The notes below the pieces were generated by a model, which was given only the letters and a program-made list of their open reading frames with translations, did no database searches and was not told the DNA's origin. The position numbers and the translations under genes are program-made. 47,240 bases of DNA from Hypsibius dujardini (lineage: Eukaryota; Tardigrada; Eutardigrada; Parachela; Hypsibiidae). The stretch is taken from contig LRSR01001338.1 of the NCBI GenBank assembly GCA_001579985.1, positions 1 through 47,240 on the forward strand, given 5' to 3'. Each line of letters opens with the position of its first letter. The stretch's first letter is position 1. This document shows positions 23,768-33,077 of the stretch, piece by piece.

Positions 23768-24122
23768 TTAGACAGAAGAGCGCTCTGGATCTAGACGGAA
23801 GAGCGCTCTGGATCTAGACGGAAGAGCGCTCTGGCTCTAGACAGAAGAGCGCTCTGGATCTAGACAGAAGAACGCTCTGGATCTAGACGGAAGAGCGCTC
23901 TGGATCTAGACGGAAGAGCGCTCTGGATCCAGGCGGAAGAGCGCTCTGGATCTAGACAGAAGAGCGCTCTGGATCTAGACAGAAGAGCGCTCTGTATCTA
24001 GACGGAAGAGCGCTCTGGATCTAGACGGAAGAGCGCTCTGGATCTAGACGGAAGAGCGCTCTGGATCTAGACGGAAGAGCGCTCTGGATCTAGAGGGAAG
24101 AGCGCTCTGGATCTAGACGGAA
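23768..24122. repeat. 23-bp palindrome-containing tandem array, about 15 copies
   Basis: The unit is GGATCTAGACGGAAGAGCGC followed by TCT. Each copy carries the perfect 10-bp palindrome AGAGCGCTCT and usually the palindrome TCTAGA. One copy is GAACGCTC instead. The array lies between the starts of the large orphan gene and the stop of the B56 gene, so it is upstream of the orphan gene. Confidence 0.96.
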
Positions 24123-24377
24123 TGATTTAGACGGAAGGGTGTTCTATCTGTAGGTTAAGATAGCTTTGAGTATGTCGAATTAGCGGAAATCGTTAGTGAG
24201 ATCGCATCATTTGATGCATGTTGCCTGGCAGTTGAATGAGGACTTCACATTGTCACACTTGGCGACCTTTAGTCATTCACCCGAGGACCGAAATTGTAGA
24301 CGAAAAAACATGCGGACCGTTCATGCAAGACATTTGGACATGCAAGAAGACCGTTCAACGGAAGGTGCATTGCACCG

Positions 24378-26904
24378 TCACTTTTTCGATTTATCCGCGG
24401 AGCCGGACGTTTTCCTAGTCAGCGAGGAGAAGGCTGATTTGAGGCTTGACTGCGCGAGGCTTTGTGAATCTTCCGACTTTTTCTTCTCCGGATTCGACGG
24501 TGCGACGGTGACTGCCGGCACAGCGGTGTTGGACGATTTCAAACCGGAAACCGTCCCGTTGAGGATGCTCTGCAAAGGCAGTGATGGCTTCGGTGAGCCA
24601 GTTAAAGGGTTTGTCACACTGGCCATTTGAGTGGGCGGAGCGGCTGATTGCGTCACGGGGGCACTCATCGATCGTCGCCGGCCACCGAGGAGGTCGTTTC
24701 GTTCGCAATTCGGTCGATCGATTGCAGTCTGGGATTCTCGAGTTTTCAGCTCATCTTCTGTCACTTTCCAGTTTTCGTACTTCATGGAGACGTTACGTCG
24801 GTCCACGTAGTCTTCCATACTTGGTGGCCGTATGTTGAGCGACTTGGCCAGTTGAGGGTACATCGGTGACCGCTGGGCTATCCGGTAGACCTTCTGCATC
24901 AGCTCGAAGTGACGCCGTCTTTCTGCAGCGTCCTTTTCTTCAACCGACTTTGCGCTAAAATAAAATGCCTTTTCAGATGAATTCATTGACGCAAAATCTA
25001 ACCGAGGGCAGACGTATTCCATAAACTGTCAATCCAAAGACCCCGTAGCTCCGCCCCTTTCTAGTACTTACGAGTGAATATTGATGCAGCGATCGAATGT
25101 CCGTTGATCGATCTCCATCATCATCCTCAACGTATGATAAGCCAGACTCTGTGTGGACTTATTCCAATGTCCCGTGCTGATCTTATACAGCACCGGATAC
25201 AGGATTGGGAAGAGCACTGCCGAGTGGTTCTTCATCAGTCCTCGAATGTAATCGTTCCCGAAAAAGAACAACGCCCGCTCCCCAATCTGGAAATGCGGGC
25301 TGGACGCACTCAGCGCCAATTGACTGAACACCGGCACCATAATCTTGGCAAACTGCTCCGGTTCCAGCACATCGAGCAGCTCCTCCAGCTCGTTGAGGAA
25401 CATGACCTCCTTCGCGCCGTCCGTCTTGGGCCAAAGTCGTAAAAAGTGATGGAGTAAATCCGCCGAGAGGTTTGGATCTTTCTCCAGGTACTGCACCATG
25501 CAATACGCCAGTTGAGGGTGGAACTGCACGAGGCCAGCTACTTTGTGAAGGGGCAGCAGAACTTTCAACAGGCACAGACGGTGCTCCTCCCGCAGCGGCA
25601 CAACGAAGCCGTTGATGATGCTGCCGAGGATTTCCAGGATCTCCGCCAGCCCTTGGTGACGTCCCACTTCGTAGATGACGCGGTAGAAGATGTTGTTGAA
25701 CTGCTTGCGGATGTAGGTGCGTAACATTAGCAATTTCCCGTACATCCGATGGATGATGGCTTTCAGGAGGTCGCGCTCACGCGGGTCTTCACTGTCGAAC
25801 AGCTGCAGCAGCTGGAGCACGAAGGTGTGGTCAATGTACTGGACGGCCAGTTGAGCCTGAAATCAACCAACTACATCTCAATTAGACAGCTCCGTCATCC
25901 CTTCATCGATACACTGACATCCCGTTGATGACTCATTAGACATTACCGTTTTTAATTTCATTTATAAATATATCTATATTTATATATATATTTAAAAAAT
26001 ATTTATTTATTTATTTATAAATAAATGCCCCTTTCCCTAGAGGCTTGATGTCGGAAATCAGGCGTATTTCGAGTGGTTTATTCATTTCGAAATTTAATGC
26101 GTTTTAATTTAAATATCTTGGGCACCTGACAAATAGTTCAAAACTAATTTCACTGCGGCTCTTTAAATACACATTTTTAATTTGACACTGTCAGTGTAAT
26201 TAAAATGGTAAGCCCTTCTCGCACATGGTTCAGTGTTACCGTACGTTGAAGTCCGGAGACTCCAGCATGCTGAGGAAGACATTATAGACCAGCTGCAGAT
26301 GCGGCCACGCCACCTCCATGGCCGGCTCCTCCGCCTCCGCGACCGGATCGAACTCCGGAATGATATTGGGATTCAACGGCGGCAAGGATCGGAAGGCGTT
26401 GACCGCCACCAGATGAATCAGCTCCGGATAGAGCGGCTCCGACAGAATACCCCGCGTCGAGCGGAGCAGATCGCACAGCTCTTGCAGTGTCGCACGTTTC
26501 ATCTCCTTGCCCGGCTGGTCACGCGTCGTGTCCGCCAGATCGTAGATCGTGCAACACGCCCGGCACTTGGCGATGAACCGCGCCTCGCACTCTTGCGGGT
26601 CTTTGGCTTCGCTCACCTTACCGATCCGTGGGACATCCTGCCCAGTGAATCCGGACGCCATGATGGAGGACCTTCGTCTGGGCGGCTGCTCGATGATGGC
26701 ATCGATGTTCGGCAGGGCGACACGAGTCAGTCCAGCGATGACAGGCCCCGTGGCGGGGTTCGTCGTGGATCGTGGGTTTGCCGTGGGTCGTGGGTTCGCC
26801 GAGGCTGAGGGTGCGAGTGGGACGGGGGCATCGCGGGGTGCTGGCGCTCGGATCGGGTCAAGGACGGGGTTGATGCCAGAGTCTTTCCGGACCGATTTCG
26901 GCAT
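24378..26904 (-). CDS. PPP2R5: PP2A regulatory subunit B56 (B')
   Basis: Exons are 26245-26904, 25072-25856 and 24378-24954 (2,022 nt, 673 aa), phase-consistent. B56 subunits bind the PP2A scaffold and catalytic subunits and recruit substrates with LxxIxE motifs. The HEAT-like core is clear: [108 protein letters not shown] and [15 protein letters not shown]. The pocket residues known from human B56γ (His and Arg in HRMYGK, Arg in LRTYIRK, Glu and Ile in EILGSII) appear conserved. The roughly 100-residue N-terminal and 190-residue C-terminal extensions are Ser/Pro-rich and unlike vertebrate tails. The ATG at 26904 opens the frame. Intron 1 (25857-26244) has an AT-rich tract at 25960-26030. Confidence 0.95.
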
Positions 26905-27098
26905 GATGTCTCAAACAAACTGGGTCAACTTTTATGAATGAGATGTAGGGTAATACAGATTGAAAGGCAATTTACGCCAGCCGGGCTGGACAGACAGTTT
27001 ACACTACACTCTACATATCCCCCGATGCTCACTTCTTGTTGTTTGATATTTTTGTTGCTAACCAAGAATGGCACAATGGGACCCTGCCTGCCTGCCCG

Positions 27099-27160
<62 letters not shown>

Positions 27161-28459
27161 TACCTGCCTGCCTGCCTGCCTGCCTGTTTGTCTGTTTGCC
27201 TGTCTGCCTGTCTGCCTGCCTGCACACTGAGCGCAGGGGTCAAGCAATTTAAATTCTTACCTTGCCATAAAAATACCCTGTAATAAATACAGACTCTGTC
27301 CACCTCTTGGGAAAGAACGGTGCATGGGCACCAAACGTCAGCCAGTTTAAACTATCCGGCATTTGAGGATACGCGGAGAGTCTATCACACGCAAGGGAAG
27401 GAAGAAGAACAAAAAGTGAAACTTTAGGAGTGGCCGCCGTCGAACACGGCGAAGACCACTAGAGTCGGTCGGTCTTGTTTCTCGCTCTGAATAACAGATG
27501 TTGGAAAAGAGGCGGCTGCAGTATATGATCCGACTGTTCGCCGGTATGGCGTACTTTTTCAACTATACGCAGATTACTCGGTTAAAAATCTTTCCATCAT
27601 CTTTCTACAATCGAAACAGAAATAGTTAACGATCACGTGCTTTTCGCACTCCTTAACCTCTACTTCCAGTCAAGATTGAAATGCACACATCTTGAGTTTA
27701 GCTGAGTAGTCGAACGTGTAGAATGTGAATGTTCTCATTGTGGGCCGCACACCCTCCACAAGGGCCCAATAATTAGCCGTATTCGTATTCGAGACTTTCG
27801 CCTCGATGGCGCACCCTCAGTTTCTATTGGTGCGCAAGCTTGCCTGCCGTTAACTATTTCGGTTTTGATTGTACTAGCATTTTAACTAACGGAATAGGCA
27901 AAAGTTGGAGAAAATTTAAAACCGTTTTTGAAAACGGAAATTATTGGAACGGATTATTGTACGACAAAAAGAGTTACGAAATCGAAAAACTAAAGCCGAA
28001 TCTGACAGAGATAAGATTTTTTGCGAGACCCATTTGTGACTGTGACTGTGACCGTGGGGAGGCAACCAGCTGTTACCAGGCTGGAGAGAACTGAAGCTTG
28101 AGGGAAAAGAAATGCAATCTTGGGCGATAGATGTCACGGTCTTGTCCAGTAACTACGCCTTCCCTATTGAGTAAAAGGTCTCGAAAAAAGCCAAGAGATA
28201 TTTACTCTGTGATGCAAAGCATCCATAATTCGGGCAATAAAGCCCTAGAGACTGAAGGACACATAGTCAAGGTTGCTTAGAGAATCTCCCTCTGGATTAG
28301 ATGCTCAAAAGTCGACATTTCGAAAGGAGCTTCAATCTGCCCTGCCCGAACACCCAATCATCCGAGCCATCTTTAACATCGAAATCGTCACTTCCTCCAA
28401 CTTCGCTTGACTGCAAGGCTAGTTGATTTGAATGCCAAGACCTTCCTGGACGAGACACC
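26905..28459. other. Intergenic region B56 / NME5 (divergent)
   Basis: The two genes start outward, so both promoters should lie here. Apart from the CCTG array, I see a 7-bp stem (GCGCACC/GGTGCGC) near 27810-27837 and no coding exon. An open frame at 27840-28094 lacks coding character. Confidence 0.45.
27083..27222. repeat. (CCTG)n tetranucleotide array
   Basis: About 35 units, mostly CCTG with TCTG and TTTG interruptions towards the right end. It lies about 180 bp upstream of the B56 start codon. Cys-rich and Gly/Arg-rich open frames across it are artefacts of the repeat. Confidence 0.97.
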
Positions 28460-29170
28460 ATGCAATATACAGTGGCCATCATCAAACCGCACGCCGTCGT
28501 GAACCGAATCAAGATTGTTCAGCTCCTAAAAGACGCCGGGTTTCGGATTGTCGGGGAGCGTTACGTTGAAATTAACGTGGATGAAGCATGGTACCTTTGC
28601 AAGGATGAGGCCGGCAAGGTGGCGGCAGATAACCTTCACACAGAGAACCGAATACAGGCACTACTGGGCACGGCCATGGTTCTTCTCCTGACACATGAAA
28701 GGGCCTATGAACTGATGAGCGAGATCATTGGTCCAGATGATCCGGTTGATGCGAGGAAAAAGCAACCGAATTCTATTCGAGCGAGATTCGGCGATGTTGG
28801 CGCGTTTAACGTGCTGGCGGTCTCTGGTACGTTCACTGCCTCAGTCAGTCAGTCAACAGACATTACCGACGCCCTAATGGTTCCTGCTTTTCTTGTAGAG
28901 TCTTACAAAATGGCAGTTAGAAATATCCAGCATTTCTTCCCGCGGTTCAGTGATACACTGAACGGACCCACGTCTGATGTCAGCCAGGAGAGAATACAGA
29001 TTGACGCATACTTCCGAGAGAAGATGCTGCCGACGTTGTTAGATGCGTTTTACGATATGGCAACCGTTAAGCCTGCTGAGCCAGTAACCCATTTGTCGCA
29101 ATTTTTGCTAAACAACAATCCGAATCATCCGAAGGTTGTGCGGCCGGAGGACGCAAATATGAAGCAGTAA
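28460..29170 (+). CDS. NME5: NME5-like nucleoside diphosphate kinase homologue, catalytic His absent
   Basis: Exons 28460-28826 and 28899-29170 are separated by a 72-bp intron; the product is 212 aa, the same length as human NME5. The NDK fold is seen from YTVAIIKPHAVVNR through SEIIGPDDPVDARKK and NSIRARFGDVGAFN, followed by a C-terminal Dpy-30-like motif (MLPTLLDAFYDMATVKPAEP, then LSQFLLNNNPNHP), the arrangement that distinguishes NME5. NME5 is an axonemal, radial-spoke-associated protein. In active NDKs the next motif is N-x-x-H-G-x-D with the phosphorylated His; here the line reads NVLAVSES, with Ala in the His position, so phosphotransfer should be lost. The intron has a length divisible by three and no stop, so retention would insert 24 residues. 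Confidence 0.92.
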   Translation: MQYTVAIIKPHAVVNRIKIVQLLKDAGFRIVGERYVEINVDEAWYLCKDEAGKVAADNLHTENRIQALLGTAMVLLLTHERAYELMSEIIGPDDPVDARKKQPNSIRARFGDVGAFNVLAVSGTFTASVSQSTDITDALMVPAFLVESYKMAVRNIQHFFPRFSDTLNGPTSDVSQERIQIDAYFREKMLPTLLDAFYDMATVKPAEPVTHLSQFLLNNNPNHPKVVRPEDANMKQ

Positions 29171-29232
29171 AAAGACAGTGCTGACGCTGTGGTGCAACAT
29201 CTCTAGCAAGCGACAGCAAATTATGTGATACT

Positions 29233-29674
29233 CACAAGGAAATGAGACCACTCTGGACGGCGAATTCCTTTAGATCTGTTTGCTGTTACCGATGCACTCT
29301 TGCCTGGTCTCTTCGAGACCATTGAGAAAATCGGCAGAAAACGAGAACTACTATTTTAAATAAATAAAAACTGACTAGTGGTGGCATATAGGGGGCGCTG
29401 TCAATGTCTGTGAATTAATCAATTAATAAAATGTGTCTGCGTTTATTCAATCGATCAGTCCGTTCAAAATCAAATAATCAATCAGTACATGTTTCAGTAA
29501 CAGAGACAGCGCCCTCTATATACTACCACTGGTTAATTTTTATTTAATTTAAAATAGTAGTTCTGGTTTTCTGCCGATTTTCTCGACGGAATCGAAGAGA
29601 CCAGGCAAGAGTGCATCGGTAACAGCCAACAGATATAAAGAAATTCGCCGTCCAGAGTTGTCTCATTTCCTTGT
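29233..29674. repeat. Long inverted repeat, two 170-bp arms
   Basis: The left arm 29233-29402 is matched in inverted orientation by 29505-29674, at roughly 88% identity by eye. Shared words include AATGAGAC, CTCTGGACGGCGAATT, GTTACCGATGCACTCTTGCC, TGGTCTCTTCGA, GAGAAAATCGGCAGAAAAC and GGGCGCTGTC. The 102-bp spacer is AT-rich. It begins 63 nt past the NME5 stop. There is no coding capacity; it may be a foldback element or a hairpin-RNA locus. Confidence 0.93.
29359..29368 (+). terminator. Poly(A) signal candidates of NME5
   Basis: Two overlapping AATAAA hexamers (29359-29364 and 29363-29368) about 190 nt past the stop. They lie inside the left arm of the inverted repeat, so a normally terminated mRNA would carry only that arm. 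Confidence 0.5.
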
Positions 29675-30600
29675 CAGTCAGCTGTGAAGCTGGGTGTGAT
29701 CAGTACGAGGTAAAGGCCGTTAACCAGGCCGGCAGGCTAACAGGTGGCGCATAAGTCGTGTTTGCGAAGTCAACCCAGGGAGATGGAACCGAAGTGGCGC
29801 CTCTACCGGACTACTTGCACACCTCTCCATTGAGATTCTTCTCTTCCTTTTTTTGGATTCAAATTCGAACCGTGAGGCTTAGAAACGAACTAAAATGGGC
29901 CAGAGATTTTTTCTGAATGTTTTCAAGCCATCTGTTATGGCATGGCAGCACTGCAGCGCCGGGAAATCAACTTTGAAAAAACCGGCCTGGTTAAGTTACG
30001 ATTTCTAAAAGCGGCCTGGTTAACGGCCTTTACCTCGTATGGATGGGAGATTCTACGCCGGGTGGCGCAGTCAGTTCAATACGGACGACCTGTACCGATG
30101 GTGATGGTCAACCCCGGTTGGGTGGGGTGTAATCCAATTTACTTTAAGCGCGACTGCGCGCCGAGCTCCTTATTGAACTTATTTTCACTAAAATAATTTT
30201 ACACGATGACCTTTAAAGTTCATGTGTCGGTAAAATTAGTCCACGTCATGTATTCAACACAGCCTCGCAGGGGTGGCTGCGAGGGGGGCTGCATATGTTA
30301 GCGGACTTCTGCGGCGGACACATATTCCCCCGAGACGGACTTGGTCTACACTTTTTTTTCAAGTCAGTGACAGAATCAACTATCAGTTTCGGCGCGAGTC
30401 CTTGTTGCTAACCAGGAAAAGCCACGCTCTTCAACTGCAGACAATTAAGGATTGGAAGTTCCTCATTGAAGTCGTCGATTGACCTTGCCAAGACCCTTCA
30501 TAGCGCTTTCCGATTATGTTCACATATCTGCCTCAGCCGACCGTGCGAGAGAGAGAATTCTTTGGCCGAGTGTGCTTGACCTACATATCATTTTTCTGAG
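29675..30600. other. Intergenic region downstream of the inverted repeat
   Basis: No coding exon is convincing. Near 30263-30283 there is a GC-rich hairpin (CTCGCAG/CTGCGAG). The segment 29700-30140 repeats words such as GGCCTGGTTAA and AACCAGGCCGG in both orientations, which suggests an old element, but no clean ends were found. Confidence 0.35.
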
Positions 30601-31522
30601 ATGCCTGCCGCGCAGGACGACCATCGTGCTGCTTCTCCCGCCGGTCGACGATATCGTATTCCCCCCGATTCTGCGACGGAAGCTCAGTCGGAAAATCAAC
30701 GACCCAATCCGAATACAGCCGCTCGCAGTGCCACCTGCCAAAAAGTCAGTCGTGCAAGTTTGAATCATCTCAACCATTTTTTGGATGATTTTTTTTTGAA
30801 TAATTATGGAGTGAACGTTTTCTTCAGTGCGGTAAGAGAAAGCCTGAACCGCTGCCCAGTCACGATTTCCGCATGACTAGCCGAAGCGACAACATCGATA
30901 ATAGGAAATATTCGACGTCCAGTAATACCTACAACTGTCCCAGCAACGACGGACGGAAGGAGAACCTTGGAAATCGGCCCAGTGGATCGGGCAACCACCG
31001 AGATCCGGTTCGACAGCCTTCCATTATTTTCGACGGAATAAAAGCCGGTCCAGACCAGCTAATACACGTAAGGGTTGATGTTGTAGAACGCACATCGTTT
31101 AATTAAGAGGCATAAATGCTGATCGTGGTAGTGTGAGACGCATCAGTCTCATTCGTCCTGTGTTCATGGAAAGGATCGGCAGCAGGGCTTCTCCGGCATC
31201 AATCCGAGCTCGTCCGGTGATTTGAGTGATCGAGACGCAGTGACTCGAAAAATCGACAAGGTCCTTCTTCCGCGGTCGTCTCCACCGCCATATCATAAAC
31301 GTTCGAAACATAACGAAGGTCACCAGGAGGATAGACAAGCAAGAGAACGTGAGAACCACTGCGTACGGAGCGCATCTTTATCACCTGTTGCCCACCGTGA
31401 AGGAGAAACAAGCGGTCGAACAGGCAGAAAGGAGGACGGAGGCGGACGAGGAGTAAGATATTCTCCGTCAATTCCGAAATCGCACAATCAGAATACCTCA
31501 GGTATGCTTCGGGGATGCTGTT

Positions 31523-31573
<51 letters not shown>

Positions 31574-31575
31574 GC

Positions 31576-31608
<33 letters not shown>

Positions 31609-32230
31609 AGATAGCAGTATAATATTAGTACGGGACCGCCTTGTTTTGAACGTTTTAGAACCACCAAGAAGGAATGCTCCCATTACTCTAACCAATGCTG
31701 CAAACCTACTACAGAATCCTTCAGAAAGTGCGAAGCTTCAACCCAAAGACTTTTCCGAACTGGGTCGGAGGATATGGCAGAACCTGTTTGAGGCCACCCC
31801 CACCGATCATCACTACCAGGCGTCAAGTAACATTACTCTGAACGGTCTTGGACTGCATTCCACACAGGCCGATGACATGAATGCCCCTCAAAACTATGAG
31901 CATGAAGAGGAGAGTGCAGTTCCTGCTCGGGTAAAAGGATCTGTCATACCGCGGCATGTCAGATGGCAAACCCAGTCGCCGTCGCGGTGCTCTCGTAGCT
32001 CTCTACCGAAGAGTTTCCAGCCGGCCGCGCCGACGTATCAGCACGTCGACGGAGAGCAGGCCAACAACACGGATGGAAAGTTTATTCGCATGAAGTTCGG
32101 AAAGAAAGTGAAGATGGTCCAGATACCACAGCGCGCCGTTACGGACACCGTGGACGACGAGGTACAAGTCCTCGTTCGGCATGGGAAGTCCGTGATTTGG
32201 AGAAACTACAAGACATTCGACCACGAGTGA
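30601..32230 (+). CDS. Unrecognised basic, Ser/Arg-rich protein, 441 aa
   Basis: Four exons, 30601-30744, 30828-31067, 31132-31501 and 31659-32230, join through GT-AG introns with matching phases (1,326 nt). The start is the ATG at 30601 (MPAAQDDHRAASPAGRR); an earlier exon cannot be excluded. The protein is hydrophilic and rich in Ser, Arg, Asn and His, with no signal peptide, membrane segment or recognisable domain. The last about 50 residues look more structured (GKFIRMKFGKKVKMVQIPQR, then VQVLVRHGKSVIWRN). Intron 3 is mostly a CAGA microsatellite. A perfect hairpin follows the stop codon at once. Confidence 0.55.
31524..31611. repeat. (ACAG)n tetranucleotide microsatellite
   Basis: About 22 units with a short CCAGACGG interruption, filling intron 3 (31502-31658) of the 441-aa gene and starting 22 nt after the 5' splice site. 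Confidence 0.96.
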
Positions 32231-32234
32231 ACGA

Positions 32235-32262
32235 CCATGGGTTCGCCGAACCCATGGGTTCG
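32235..32262 (+). other. Perfect 11-bp hairpin just past a stop codon
   Basis: CCATGGGTTCG and CGAACCCATGG are separated by one base, and the second arm overlaps the 16-bp palindrome CGAACCCATGGGTTCG. It starts 4 nt after the stop of the 441-aa gene and is followed by a T-run. Confidence 0.9.
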
Positions 32263-32718
32263 CTGTCATTTTTTAACGTTTTCGGGGACGATTTCTGTGG
32301 TCGCATTGCGTACGTGTGCACGGTTATATTCTATTCCGATTTGTGCAAAATTTTGCGCTTGTCAGGAGTCAGTAATTAGTAAGTATCCCGCAAATATGGT
32401 CACCCTCCACCCGAGTATTAAATACAAATGTACGCAGATACGTACCAATTTATAAGGGAAGCACGCATACGTTCGCTCATTCCAAGTTCAAGGCAAAAAA
32501 GGGATTGAAATATCTTCTTGATAAATCGGAGACGTAAGAATGTTTTTGTATGAGAAAAAGACAGCCAGTGGGTACGATTGCCCTGATGTAAGGAAGAAGT
32601 GAAAGTTCCCAGTAGATGTTGTCGCATTTAACTCTGCGAACAAACGAGTCACACGAAGAGTGATTTCTCGTGTGAAAACAACACACCGCACACAAGGAGT
32701 TCAATCCATGCACGCGTG

Positions 32719-32927
32719 TACTGTACATGCCACGATATTAAGAGCGGGTTTTTTGCCCTACAAGTAAATTACCGACCCCCGGTCCAACTTGTGTTCACTG
32801 GTTTCACTGCGCTTTTGGCAGGCTTTAGTTCGGCCGTTGATGAACGGAAGTGAATCTGTGACGTCACGTACAGTCTATCAGGGGTGGGCGGGGCTAAACC
32901 CACCCTTAAAATCGTGGCAGTACAGTA
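32719..32927. mobile_element. TACTGTAC-type MITE, copy B (209 bp)
   Basis: The left end TACTGTACATGCCACGATAT pairs with the complement of TACTGTACTGCCACGATTTT at the right end; similarity continues through TTAAG..GGGTTT. The right arm contains GGGTGGGCGGGGCTAAACCC, matching the equivalent block of copies A and C. Confidence 0.82.
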
Positions 32928-33010
32928 CAAAGAGATGAGGATAAGAAAGCGAGGGAGAGACACTTCCGAACTCGCCGGCGATCTCCGGTTAGCTTAGCCT
33001 CCCGTTAACT

Positions 33011-33077
33011 CCAATTATTTTCGATAATTCCAATTATTTTCGATAATTCCAATTAGTGTCGATGATTCCAATTAACT
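33011..33077. repeat. 19-bp tandem repeat, 3.5 copies
   Basis: Units of CCAATTATTTTCGATAATT begin at 33011, 33030 and 33049 (last with changes), with a partial fourth at 33068. The array abuts the stop codon of the minus-strand gene ending at 33077, so it would be in its 3' UTR. Confidence 0.9.

Larger units (their letters stand above)
32231..33076. other. Convergent intergenic region
   Basis: This lies between the 3' ends of a plus-strand and a minus-strand gene. It holds the hairpin at 32235-32262, MITE copy B (32719-32927) and a 19-bp repeat at its right edge. No further coding sequence was seen. Confidence 0.5.

Noticed and set aside
26925-27283. Cys/Leu/Pro-rich or Arg/Gln/Ala-rich open frames
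   Set aside because: They are translations of the CCTG array with no start context or splice sites.
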